DNA of 15,191 bases, taken from positions 1-15,191 of the forward strand of contig UQTW01000041.1 in assembly GCA_900544115.1 (NCBI GenBank). Direction: 5' to 3'. Position numbers and translations under genes: made by a program. Numbering within the stretch: position 1 is the stretch's first letter; each line of letters starts with the position of its first letter. This document shows, piece by piece, positions 1 through 5,573 of the stretch. The notes beneath the pieces are model-generated. The model was not told the DNA's origin. It ran no database searches and worked only from the letters and a program-made list of their open reading frames with translations. This stretch comes from an uncultured Collinsella sp. GTDB lineage: Bacteria > Actinomycetota > Coriobacteriia > Coriobacteriales > Coriobacteriaceae.

Positions 1-16
1 CCTATACGCCGCACCA
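1..16 (+). tRNA. 3' end of a tRNA gene (partial, identity unknown)
   Basis: The window opens with what reads as the last 16 nt of a tRNA: CCTAT as the 3' half of a T stem, ACGCCGC as the 3' strand of an acceptor stem, discriminator A and an encoded CCA. A hairpin with a T-rich tail follows within 40 nt, as expected for a tRNA terminator. The anticodon lies outside the window, so the amino acid cannot be named. Because the same 16 nt recur at 191-206 without a tRNA body, this first copy could itself be a repeat copy. Only sequence upstream of the window can settle that. Confidence 0.5.
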
Positions 17-29
17 TTTGAGATTAAAG

Positions 30-55
30 CTCCCGGCAACGGGGGCTTTTCTTTT
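30..55 (+). terminator. Intrinsic terminator after the partial tRNA
   Basis: AGCTCCCG and CGGGGGCT can pair around a short CAA-containing loop, and the hairpin runs into CTTTTCTTTT. This is a standard Rho-independent terminator just behind a tRNA end. An identical copy lies at 220-245. Confidence 0.65.
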
Positions 56-71
56 ACGTAAACACCGCATT

Positions 72-190
72 GATTCGAACCTCGGTCGAGGCGCGGGCGT
101 AAAGAAAACGCGGAGCGTTTTTAGCCCGCGGGCGAGCACGCCGGCAGGCGGGCGAAGCCGGTGCGGATCCGCGCAGCGGATGCGCGGAAT
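72..190 (+). ncRNA. Structured tRNA-tail spacer element, copy A (candidate RNA)
   Basis: This non-coding spacer separates the two 55-bp repeats. It opens with GATTCGAAC, the complement of a tRNA T-loop. Next comes a nested hairpin: outer stem CGCGGGC (92-98) with GCCCGCG (124-130), inner stem AAACGC (106-111) with GCGTTT (115-120). A middle segment has CCGGC (141-145) facing GCCGG (157-161). The last stem is ATCCGC (167-172) with GCGGAT (176-181), closed by a GCA loop and extended by GCG/CGC past one G-G mismatch. It ends in GGA next to the duplicated tRNA tail. The same parts occur in the same order at 3056-3166 with different stem sequences. Whether it is transcribed past the first terminator, or acts as DNA, is not known. 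Confidence 0.6.
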
Positions 191-245
191 CCTATACGCC
201 GCACCATTTGAGATTAAAGCTCCCGGCAACGGGGGCTTTTCTTTT
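191..245 (+). repeat. 55-bp direct repeat, copy 2 (tRNA tail + terminator)
   Basis: This is an exact copy of 1-55. It carries the T-stem 3' half, acceptor 3' strand, CCA and terminator (hairpin and T-run at 220-245) but no tRNA body. It is preceded by GGAAT, so the tRNA-like match is GAATCCTAT and stops inside the T loop. It cannot fold as a full tRNA. Confidence 0.95.
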
Positions 246-369
246 GCGCCAGCTTGAGTGCTTTCGTCCAAAGGGACGATTTCCTGTCGACTCGTGTAAG
301 ATTCCGAGTAGATGTCGCGACTTATTCGCGACCACTCCTTCTTCAAGCGACCGATCAGGGTGATATTTC
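246..369 (+). other. Leader region of the TPR-type gene
   Basis: No gene is visible here. Two small hairpins are present: CGTCC/GGACG (265-269 with 274-278) and a perfect 7-bp stem GTCGCGA (314-320) with TCGCGAC (326-332) around a 5-nt loop. TAAGAT at 297-302 is a possible -10 box, but there is no convincing -35 at 16-18 bp. The second hairpin would sit in the 5' UTR of the 370-2811 gene. Confidence 0.4.
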
Positions 370-2811
370 GTGGCAGAGCGTCCGACATACAAGCTCAGGT
401 TTCTCGATCCCAAGAAGCGCTTTCCGGCGATGCCCGAGCAGCCTGCGGGACGCTCATATGGCGTGGTCTGGAAACTCTTTGGCGAGGATCGGCATGAATC
501 TTGTTATGTCGTCGAATTTGTTGGCAAAAGTCATGTGTCGCTTTTGGGCTACGTAAGCGTTTCGGGTGAGGTGTACAAGGTGGACCGCCCCGTCAGCGAG
601 GCTCCGCTGCCCAACGATCCCGACATGGAACTGGTCCTTGACGAGTCGGACTCCGGTATTGGTGAGATTGTGGTTCGGGGAGCCAACGGCACGATGCGCG
701 CGTGCGCGCGAACCGTCGGCTCTCCCGAAGGCCCCATGCGCGAGCAGTCCGACCACGAGACATGGAATTCGACCCGCTCCCTTCCTTACGGCGAGTTCAT
801 GGCATCGATGTTCCTGCGCTACGTGATATTCGATGACTCCGAAAATGCCATTGCGAGCACGGCGGACGCCGGCGGACTCGACGAGGGTATGCAAAATGTT
901 ATCGACAAGATCAAGCTCGTAAAGTTGCCCGAGCCGGTCGAGGTGTTTTTGGGCTTTAACACGGCACCGCTCCCTGATGCTATCGAGACGCTGCTTTACC
1001 GCGTTGACCATGCCGAGAATCCGAGCGGTATCGAGCGCTATGCCGCTGCCCTTATGAGTGAAATTGACTTGCCCCGCCTGCGCACCATCGCTGCCAAGTC
1101 CGAGATGAGCCTGGCTCGCATTGATCGTTCAAAGCTTTTCTATCTCAATTTTGATCGTAGCCTGCTGGACCAGGACGAGATTGACATGCTGCTTGCCATC
1201 GAGTGCCGTCTCAACCGCCTCTCCGGCATCCTTGAGCGCATCGGGGCTGGATTGGTCCCCGCGGCCTCGTCGCCGAGCCTTGAGGGCTGCGCGCTCTTTG
1301 ATGCGTGGCATATCGCTAAGACGACCAACGATGTTCCTCGACTGCTCGATACGGCCTCGAGCGATAACCCGTGGGGCGAACCGGGTACGGTGGCTTGCCA
1401 GCCGGGCGGTGAGTGGGATGTGCGTACCCGCTTCGCGCGTATTGTCGAGGCGCTTAACGTGGTCACGCGGCTCGACTATACCTATCGGGCAAACGTTGCC
1501 GAGGGGATTATGCTCGTTCGGTTTGGGCAGTCTGTCGTTGATGCCATGCCGCAACGTGAATACGACGCTCAAGATGACGCCTGGCACGAGCTGGACGAGG
1601 ACACGCGCACGATCTGGGCCGCGGAGCACGATGCGCGCGTGGCGCTCACGCTTGCGGCAGCGTGTTTTGCCGCGGGCACCTGCATCACGCGCTGCTATGT
1701 GCAGATTGCTGCTCCCGACAGTGAGCAGGGCGAGTGCGTTGTCGCAACGTATTTCTTTGGGCGTGCGGCCTATCTGGCCGATTGCGTGCCTGTCGCCAAG
1801 GATCTTGAGAGCATGGACATGGACGATATGCCGTGCAAGCGTGTGCTTGAGGCGTATGAGTCAACCGCTCCGGAGACGATTGAGCCGGCGGAGGTTCATG
1901 CTCGTCCGCGTGATGACCATCGCATGCTGCCGCCGGCGCTGCGCGATCTGCTGCTTGCCGATACGGCTGACGAGCTGGAGGTCATGGAAGAGGACGACGA
2001 CCCATACGTGGCCCGTGTTGTTGAATTGCGCGAGCAAGCAAAAGTCGACCGTACAGGTGCTTTTGAAGGCTTTTCCCGTCTTGTCGAGGAGTTGGAGGCC
2101 AAGTGCGCCGTCGCCGAGCTTTTGGCGACAGGTCCGGTTCAAACGCAGTTTTGCGATAACCAGCTGGTGCGCATGGTGCTACCGGTGTTGGAAGAAGACC
2201 GCTCTGTGCGAATCCTTCGTGCGCCCGATGCGCTGTACTTTGCCCAGCACGAGATCTGCGGCTTTTACGCCGAGCAAGAGGACTTTGAACGAGCACTGCC
2301 CGAGGTGCGCCATCTTTACGATCTGGCGCGCTCGTCCATGCAGTCGCACTTTGCGCTCATCAACGTGCTTGCGCGTCTGGAGCGCTTTGACGAGATTATC
2401 GAGGTGGCGCGCCACGGCCTACGTATTGCCAGCGATCGTTCTGCAATCGGCTACCTGTTCTATCGCTTGGCGTTTGCCTATTGGAATTGCGATCAGCTCG
2501 ACCTGGCGCTGGCTTGTTACCGTCTGGTGCCGCGCGGCGAGGAGTCGGGCAGCAGCGCGCTGGAAGAAATGCAGGGCCTTATGAACGAGATGGGCGTCAG
2601 CGAGCCTCCGACGTTCGAGGAAGCGGTCGAGACCATCCACAAGGCTGGACTAGAGCTGCCGCCAGTGTCCGCCGTGACGAATCAGCTGGCAGATGCCGCT
2701 GTGCAACTGGTCGACAACGGTTTCTTTTTCCTGGCGCGCGGTTGTATCTTCCAAATGTGGCGCACCATGGGCAACGACGAGCTCGGCTCCCTCAACCGCT
2801 CGCTGGGGTAG
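370..2811 (+). CDS. Hypothetical protein with C-terminal TPR-like helical repeats, 813 aa
   Basis: I do not recognise this protein as a named family. The GTG start at 370 is chosen because AGGGTGAT at 356-363 gives a well-spaced ribosome binding site. There is no signal peptide or membrane segment, so it should be cytosolic. The first 500 or so residues are acidic and show no catalytic motif I can name. A very acidic linker lies near residues 530-550 (ELEVMEEDDDPYVARVVEL). Residues about 619-770 look like paired amphipathic helices of the TPR class, for example FYAEQEDFERALPEVRHLY and FAYWNCDQLDLALACYRLV. The gene stands alone: repeats lie upstream and a tRNA gene downstream on the same strand. 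A scaffold or protein-interaction role follows only from the TPR-like part. Base composition matches the neighbours, so recent transfer is not indicated. Confidence 0.85.
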   Translation: MAERPTYKLRFLDPKKRFPAMPEQPAGRSYGVVWKLFGEDRHESCYVVEFVGKSHVSLLGYVSVSGEVYKVDRPVSEAPLPNDPDMELVLDESDSGIGEIVVRGANGTMRACARTVGSPEGPMREQSDHETWNSTRSLPYGEFMASMFLRYVIFDDSENAIASTADAGGLDEGMQNVIDKIKLVKLPEPVEVFLGFNTAPLPDAIETLLYRVDHAENPSGIERYAAALMSEIDLPRLRTIAAKSEMSLARIDRSKLFYLNFDRSLLDQDEIDMLLAIECRLNRLSGILERIGAGLVPAASSPSLEGCALFDAWHIAKTTNDVPRLLDTASSDNPWGEPGTVACQPGGEWDVRTRFARIVEALNVVTRLDYTYRANVAEGIMLVRFGQSVVDAMPQREYDAQDDAWHELDEDTRTIWAAEHDARVALTLAAACFAAGTCITRCYVQIAAPDSEQGECVVATYFFGRAAYLADCVPVAKDLESMDMDDMPCKRVLEAYESTAPETIEPAEVHARPRDDHRMLPPALRDLLLADTADELEVMEEDDDPYVARVVELREQAKVDRTGAFEGFSRLVEELEAKCAVAELLATGPVQTQFCDNQLVRMVLPVLEEDRSVRILRAPDALYFAQHEICGFYAEQEDFERALPEVRHLYDLARSSMQSHFALINVLARLERFDEIIEVARHGLRIASDRSAIGYLFYRLAFAYWNCDQLDLALACYRLVPRGEESGSSALEEMQGLMNEMGVSEPPTFEEAVETIHKAGLELPPVSAVTNQLADAAVQLVDNGFFFLARGCIFQMWRTMGNDELGSLNRSLG

Positions 2812-2860
2812 GCGAAGCTTTCAAGAAGGAAAGGCTGCTAGGCAATTAGAAAATTTCCTC

Positions 2861-2889
2861 TTGCTCATCCTTGGCTGTTTGGTTACTAT
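2861..2889 (+). promoter_or_regulatory. Promoter of tRNA-Ser
   Basis: TTGCTC (2861-2866) and TACTAT (2884-2889) are separated by exactly 17 bp. They put a start near 2896, about 8 nt before the mature tRNA 5' end. The geometry is canonical for a housekeeping sigma factor, so the tRNA is probably transcribed independently of the upstream gene, for which I see no terminator. Confidence 0.6.
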
Positions 2890-2903
2890 AGAACGGCTGT
2901 TAC

Positions 2904-2994
2904 GGAGAGCTGACCGAGAGGCCGAAGGTGCTCGCCTGCTAAGCGAGTATGCCCCAAAAGGGCATCTGGGGTTCGAATCCCCAGCTCTCCGCCA
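2904..2994 (+). tRNA. tRNA-Ser (anticodon GCU), decodes AGC/AGU
   Basis: A full class II cloverleaf is visible. The acceptor GGAGAGC (2904-2910) pairs with GCTCTCC (2984-2990), followed by discriminator G and an encoded CCA. The anticodon arm is CTCGC-CT-GCT-AA-GCGAG with anticodon GCT at 2938-2940. A long variable arm (ATGCCC/GGGCAT around CAAAA) is typical of serine tRNAs. The T arm is GGGG-TTCGAAT-CCCC. The long variable arm and the GCU anticodon together fix the identity. It has its own promoter and terminator. Its 3' end is duplicated 190 bp downstream. Confidence 0.97.
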
Positions 2995-3033
2995 GTATGA
3001 CTTGAAAGAAGGGTCCCATTTGGGGCCCTTTTT
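2977..3033 (+). repeat. tRNA-Ser tail repeat, copy 1
   Basis: This segment covers the last 18 nt of tRNA-Ser, a linker and the terminator. It matches 3167-3223 with only a small shuffle in the linker (CTTGAAAGAA versus ACTTGAAGAA), at an offset of exactly 190 bp. The sequence CTGGGGATTCGAACC further on (3051-3065) also recurs exactly 190 bp later (3241-3255), although the bases just after the two terminators differ. Confidence 0.95.
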
Positions 3034-3034
3034 T
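3011..3034 (+). terminator. Intrinsic terminator of tRNA-Ser
   Basis: GGGTCCC (3011-3017) and GGGGCCC (3022-3028) form a 7-bp stem with one G-T wobble around ATTT, followed by six T. It lies 17 nt behind the tRNA CCA. Confidence 0.9.
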
Positions 3035-3055
3035 GTGCGGAGAAAGGAGGCTGGG

Positions 3056-3166
3056 GATTCGAACCCGAGAGGGCACGGGCGTTAAGCAAACGCGAAAGCG
3101 TTTGTAGCCCGTGGGCGAAAAGCCGCCAGGCTTTGAAGCCGGAGGGCATGCGCAGCATGCCCGGAC
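3056..3166 (+). ncRNA. Structured tRNA-tail spacer element, copy B (candidate RNA)
   Basis: The parts and their order match 72-190: GATTCGAAC, nested hairpin, middle segment, GCA-capped hairpin, GGA. The outer stem is CACGGGC (3074-3080) with GCCCGTG (3107-3113). The inner stem is AAACGC (3088-3093) with GCGTTT (3098-3103) on a GAAA tetraloop. The last stem is GGGCATGC (3144-3151) with GCATGCCC (3155-3162), loop GCA. The G-C pair 93/129 of the first copy is an A-T pair here (3075/3112), and the last stem is rewritten with pairing kept. The element is closed by 3046-3058 pairing with 3167-3180. It contains no convincing reading frame. Function is unknown. Confidence 0.65.
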
Positions 3167-3223
3167 ATCCCCAGCTCTCCGCCAGTATGAACTTGAAGAA
3201 GGGTCCCATTTGGGGCCCTTTTT
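3167..3223 (+). repeat. tRNA-Ser tail repeat, copy 2 with second terminator
   Basis: This segment repeats the tRNA-Ser 3' end including CCA (3182-3184) and the terminator (GGGTCCC 3201-3207, GGGGCCC 3212-3218, five T). No tRNA body precedes it. Its first 14 nt pair with GGAGGCTGGGGAT at 3046-3058, leaving one bulged T at 3176. Confidence 0.95.
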
Positions 3224-3233
3224 ATTATCAAGA

Positions 3234-3256
3234 ATGGCGGCTGGGGATTCGAACCT
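3234..3256 (-). repeat. Inverted tRNA T-arm remnant
   Basis: Read on the minus strand, this is GGTTCGAATCCCCAG followed by CCGCCA. It is very close to the T arm and 3' end of tRNA-Ser with a short deletion. It repeats the GGCTGGGGATTCGAACC context of 3049-3065. It ends directly at the carboxypeptidase terminator and probably marks a truncated further unit. Confidence 0.6.
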
Positions 3257-3257
3257 C

Positions 3258-3290
3258 AAAAAAGGAGGCATCCTTTCGGACGCCTCCTTT
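3258..3290 (-). terminator. Intrinsic terminator of the D,D-carboxypeptidase gene
   Basis: On the minus strand AAAGGAGGC pairs with GCCTCCTTT around a short loop, and the stem runs into six T. It lies about 25 nt past the stop codon at 3315-3317. The A-run on the other side could let it work in both directions. Confidence 0.85.
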
Positions 3291-3314
3291 CAGTGGACTT
3301 ATTATTCTTGCGCC

Positions 3315-4655
3315 CTACACCTCGGGCGCCTTGGCGACGGTCTCGCTTTCTGCCGTGAGTGGGCGGTTGTCGATGCGACGGCCCAAGCGATCGAGCTTCA
3401 CGAGTAGCCATTCAATGGGATTCGGCCCTGCGCCTTCCTCGTCGGCAACTAGGTCCATGACGGCGATCTTGGTGCCGTCCTGCTTGAGCGTGACGCTGCC
3501 CACCTTGTCGCCCACATGCACCGTGCCCGAAAGATCGTCGTAGCTAACCTTTTCGGTCACCTCGCCGGCAAGGGAAAACACGGTCGCTTGCGCCGTGGGA
3601 TCGGCGAGTGTGGCGTCGATCGTCTTATCCGTCCAGTCGGTTTGACCAATGCGCGCCATAAGCGGGTTGCCGTTGGCGGTCTTTTCCTGTGTGTTGGCGA
3701 TTGCGACCGTCACCTTGTGACCGTAGTACCAATTGGCAAGGGTTGCGGTATCGGTAAAGCGCTGGTCGGTGGTGGTGGAGTTCAAAACGACGGTGTAGAT
3801 CTCGTCGCCGTCGCGGTTGTAGGCGCTCGTAAAGCAATAGCCCGCGTCGTCGGTGGTGCCGGTCTTGCCACCGATGTTGCCATCTTGGCCCAGCAAATAG
3901 TTATGCGTGTCCATGGAATGCGAATGGTCGGTGCCGTCGGCGCCCGTGACCTCGATCCAGGAATCCTCGCTCGCTACGACCTCGCGGATCGTGTCGTTTT
4001 TCATGGCCTCCTGCATCATCAGCGCTACGTCGTGTGCGGTTGAGTGCATATCGCCAGCCCACTCATCAAAGTCCAGACCATGCGGGTTTTCAAAAAGCGT
4101 ACCGGTGCAGCCGAGCTTCTTAGCGCGCTCGTTCATGGCCTTCACAAAGGTTGCCTCGGCGTCTTTGGTCTTAGGGTCGATCTTCTTGCCCACATATTCG
4201 GCGAGCACGACGGCGGCGTCGTTGCCCGAGGGAATCATCAGGCCGCGCAGTGCCTGCTCCACGGTAAGCTCGTCACCTTCGAGCAAGCCGGCGGTCGAAT
4301 TACCCACGGTGGCTGCGGCGTTGCTCACCGTGACCTTCTCGTCCATCTTGCAGTTTTCGACGGTCAGGATTGCGGTCATGACCTTGGTGATCGAGGCAAT
4401 TTTTACCTGCTCATCGGCGCCGCGTCCATAGTAGACGGTGCCGTCCTTGCCCATAACAAGGGCATTAGTTGCCTCGATATCGGGCAGGTTTTCTGTCGTG
4501 ATGCCGCGGACGTCGGCGGTCTTGCCGCAGACGTCGTCGGTCGTGAGCACTTGGGCGCCGGCAACAGCGGGCGCGCCGGCAACAAGGGCGATGGCGCAGG
4601 CAAAGCCGGCGGCAAGCTGGGCGGAGCGTTTTGCAAAAGAGGTGAGGGACTTCAC
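3315..4655 (-). CDS. Secreted D-alanyl-D-alanine carboxypeptidase (S11 family, DacA-like)
   Basis: This is a penicillin-binding-type serine peptidase that removes the terminal D-Ala from peptidoglycan stem peptides outside the membrane. All three active-site motifs are present: SITK (about residues 88-91), SGN (143-145) and KTGT (264-267). The GTG at 4655 is preferred. It starts a clean signal peptide (KRSAQ, then AAGFACAIALVAG, then AVAGAQ) and lies downstream of a TATACT -10 box at 4695-4700. The longer frame to 4766 would begin upstream of that box and lacks a ribosome binding site. That gives 446 aa, normal for the family with its C-terminal beta domain. I see no clear C-terminal amphipathic anchor. 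The gene is divergent from a VanR/VanS-like pair, which suggests a cell-wall regulatory unit. The start choice is the main uncertainty. Confidence 0.92.
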   Translation of the reverse strand: MKSLTSFAKRSAQLAAGFACAIALVAGAPAVAGAQVLTTDDVCGKTADVRGITTENLPDIEATNALVMGKDGTVYYGRGADEQVKIASITKVMTAILTVENCKMDEKVTVSNAAATVGNSTAGLLEGDELTVEQALRGLMIPSGNDAAVVLAEYVGKKIDPKTKDAEATFVKAMNERAKKLGCTGTLFENPHGLDFDEWAGDMHSTAHDVALMMQEAMKNDTIREVVASEDSWIEVTGADGTDHSHSMDTHNYLLGQDGNIGGKTGTTDDAGYCFTSAYNRDGDEIYTVVLNSTTTDQRFTDTATLANWYYGHKVTVAIANTQEKTANGNPLMARIGQTDWTDKTIDATLADPTAQATVFSLAGEVTEKVSYDDLSGTVHVGDKVGSVTLKQDGTKIAVMDLVADEEGAGPNPIEWLLVKLDRLGRRIDNRPLTAESETVAKAPEV

Positions 4656-4694
4656 GGATTTCGCTTTCGACGGGATGGTCTCTTCTGGCACTAG

Positions 4695-4700
4695 AGTATA
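4695..4700 (-). promoter_or_regulatory. Candidate -10 box of the D,D-carboxypeptidase gene
   Basis: TATACT on the minus strand is 5/6 to consensus and would start transcription near 4686-4692, about 35 nt before the GTG. No good -35 is present at 16-18 bp, so the promoter may need an activator. Confidence 0.4.
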
Positions 4701-4771
4701 TCGTTTGCCGGCGTCGGCGATCATCGCGTGCGTGCGTGGCCCACATCCGCGCCCGAACGGGCACAAGGGTG

Positions 4772-4787
4772 CTTAAGGCCGACTTAA
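4772..4787. promoter_or_regulatory. Direct repeat CTTAA-N6-CTTAA, possible response-regulator site
   Basis: CTTAA at 4772-4776 and 4783-4787 have an 11-bp period, one helical turn. This is the usual half-site spacing for OmpR/PhoB-family dimers. The repeat lies in the divergent promoter region between the carboxypeptidase and the VanR-like regulator. Which regulator binds is an inference. Confidence 0.4.
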
Positions 4788-4800
4788 TCACCCACGCTTG

Positions 4801-4832
4801 TTGTGTGTGGCGTGCGTCGCCTCGGGCATAAT
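4801..4832 (+). promoter_or_regulatory. Candidate promoter of the VanR/VanS-like operon
   Basis: CATAAT at 4827-4832 is a good -10 box 20 nt before the ATG. The best -35-like hexamer, TTGTGT at 4801-4806, is spaced 20 bp away, which is longer than ideal. The direct repeat at 4772-4787 lies just upstream, where an activator would bind. Confidence 0.35.
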
Positions 4833-4852
4833 GGAGCGCGAGAGGAGCACGC

Positions 4853-5548
4853 ATGAACGAGCGCATTTTGGTAGTTGATGACGAGAAGGCCATCGCCGAC
4901 TTGGTTGGTATCTACCTTACAAAAGAGGGCTTTGATGTCCAGATTGCCTATAGCGGGGCCGATGCTGCCAAGGCAATCCTGGAGCAGGAGTTCGATCTGG
5001 CACTGTTGGATGTCATGCTGCCCGATATCGATGGCTTTGAGCTACTGCGTACGATCCGTTTCAGCCATACCTATCCTGTGATCATGCTGACGGCGCGCGA
5101 TGCCCAGCAAGACAAGATCGAGGGCCTTTCGCTTGGCGCGGACGATTACGTGGTTAAGCCGTTCCGTCCGCTGGAGCTCATCGCGCGCGTGCACGCTCAG
5201 CTTCGCCGCTACACCAGCTACGGTAGCCGCTCGCAGGCGGCCGAGTCGCCGACCATTCAGCTCGACGGCCTGGAGATCAACCGCGATGCTCGTTCCGTAA
5301 CGGTGGACGGTGCACCGGTACGCCTCACGCCCATCGAGTATTCCATCTTGCTGTATCTGGTTGAGCATCGCGGCAGCGTGGTAGCCGTGGAGGATCTGTT
5401 CCGCGCGGTGTGGAACGAGGATTTTATGCCCGGCTCCAACAATACGGTGATGGTGCACATTCGCCACCTGCGCGAAAAGATTGGCGACGACGCTCAAAAG
5501 CCGCGCTTTATCAAAAACGTCTGGGGCGTCGGCTACATAATCGAATAG
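4853..5548 (+). CDS. VanR-like response regulator (OmpR/PhoB family)
   Basis: This is a DNA-binding response regulator of 231 aa, the usual length. The receiver domain (residues 1-120) has the acidic pair D9/D10, phosphoacceptor D53 in LLDVMLPD, T80 and K102. The C-terminal winged helix (about 135-230) contains SNNTVMVHIRHLREKIG and ends in IKNVWGVGYIIE. The stretch KPFRPLELIARVHAQLRRY and the ending are strikingly like VanR of enterococcal vancomycin resistance. No vanH, vanA or vanX is nearby, so the likeness does not show resistance. The ATG at 4853 follows GAGAGGAG with good spacing. The sensor kinase gene starts 25 nt after the stop, so the two are co-transcribed. The divergent D,D-carboxypeptidase is a plausible target. 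Confidence 0.93.
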   Translation: MNERILVVDDEKAIADLVGIYLTKEGFDVQIAYSGADAAKAILEQEFDLALLDVMLPDIDGFELLRTIRFSHTYPVIMLTARDAQQDKIEGLSLGADDYVVKPFRPLELIARVHAQLRRYTSYGSRSQAAESPTIQLDGLEINRDARSVTVDGAPVRLTPIEYSILLYLVEHRGSVVAVEDLFRAVWNEDFMPGSNNTVMVHIRHLREKIGDDAQKPRFIKNVWGVGYIIE

Positions 5549-5573
5549 CGCCTTTGATGGTGGGGAAGTGGAT

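Larger units (their letters stand above)
1..55 (+). repeat. 55-bp direct repeat, copy 1 (tRNA tail + terminator)
   Basis: Positions 1-55 are identical to 191-245, covering the tRNA 3' end, the linker and the terminator. The offset is 190 bp. Identity ends at the T-run. The left boundary is unknown because the window starts inside the repeat. Confidence 0.95.

Noticed and set aside
1..245. Duplicated tRNA ends as attL/attR of an integrated island
   Set aside because: Only about 135 bp lies between the copies, no integrase is present, and the spacer is a conserved structured sequence that recurs at another tRNA.
454..1011. Long reading frames antisense or out of frame to the TPR-type gene and to other genes
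   Set aside because: They lie inside well-supported genes in high-GC DNA, have arginine/serine-rich or unlikely composition, and lack ribosome binding sites.
1..3256. CRISPR array
   Set aside because: The 190-bp repeats are few, contain terminators and tRNA ends, and there are no short regular repeat-spacer units or cas genes.
2886..3271. Short reading frames across tRNA-Ser and the repeat region on both strands
   Set aside because: They run through the tRNA gene, terminators and hairpin stems and carry translated T-arm sequence, so they are not coding.
4656..4766. Longer N-terminus of the D,D-carboxypeptidase
   Set aside because: It would start upstream of the likely -10 box, lacks a ribosome binding site, and would bury the signal peptide 37 residues inside.
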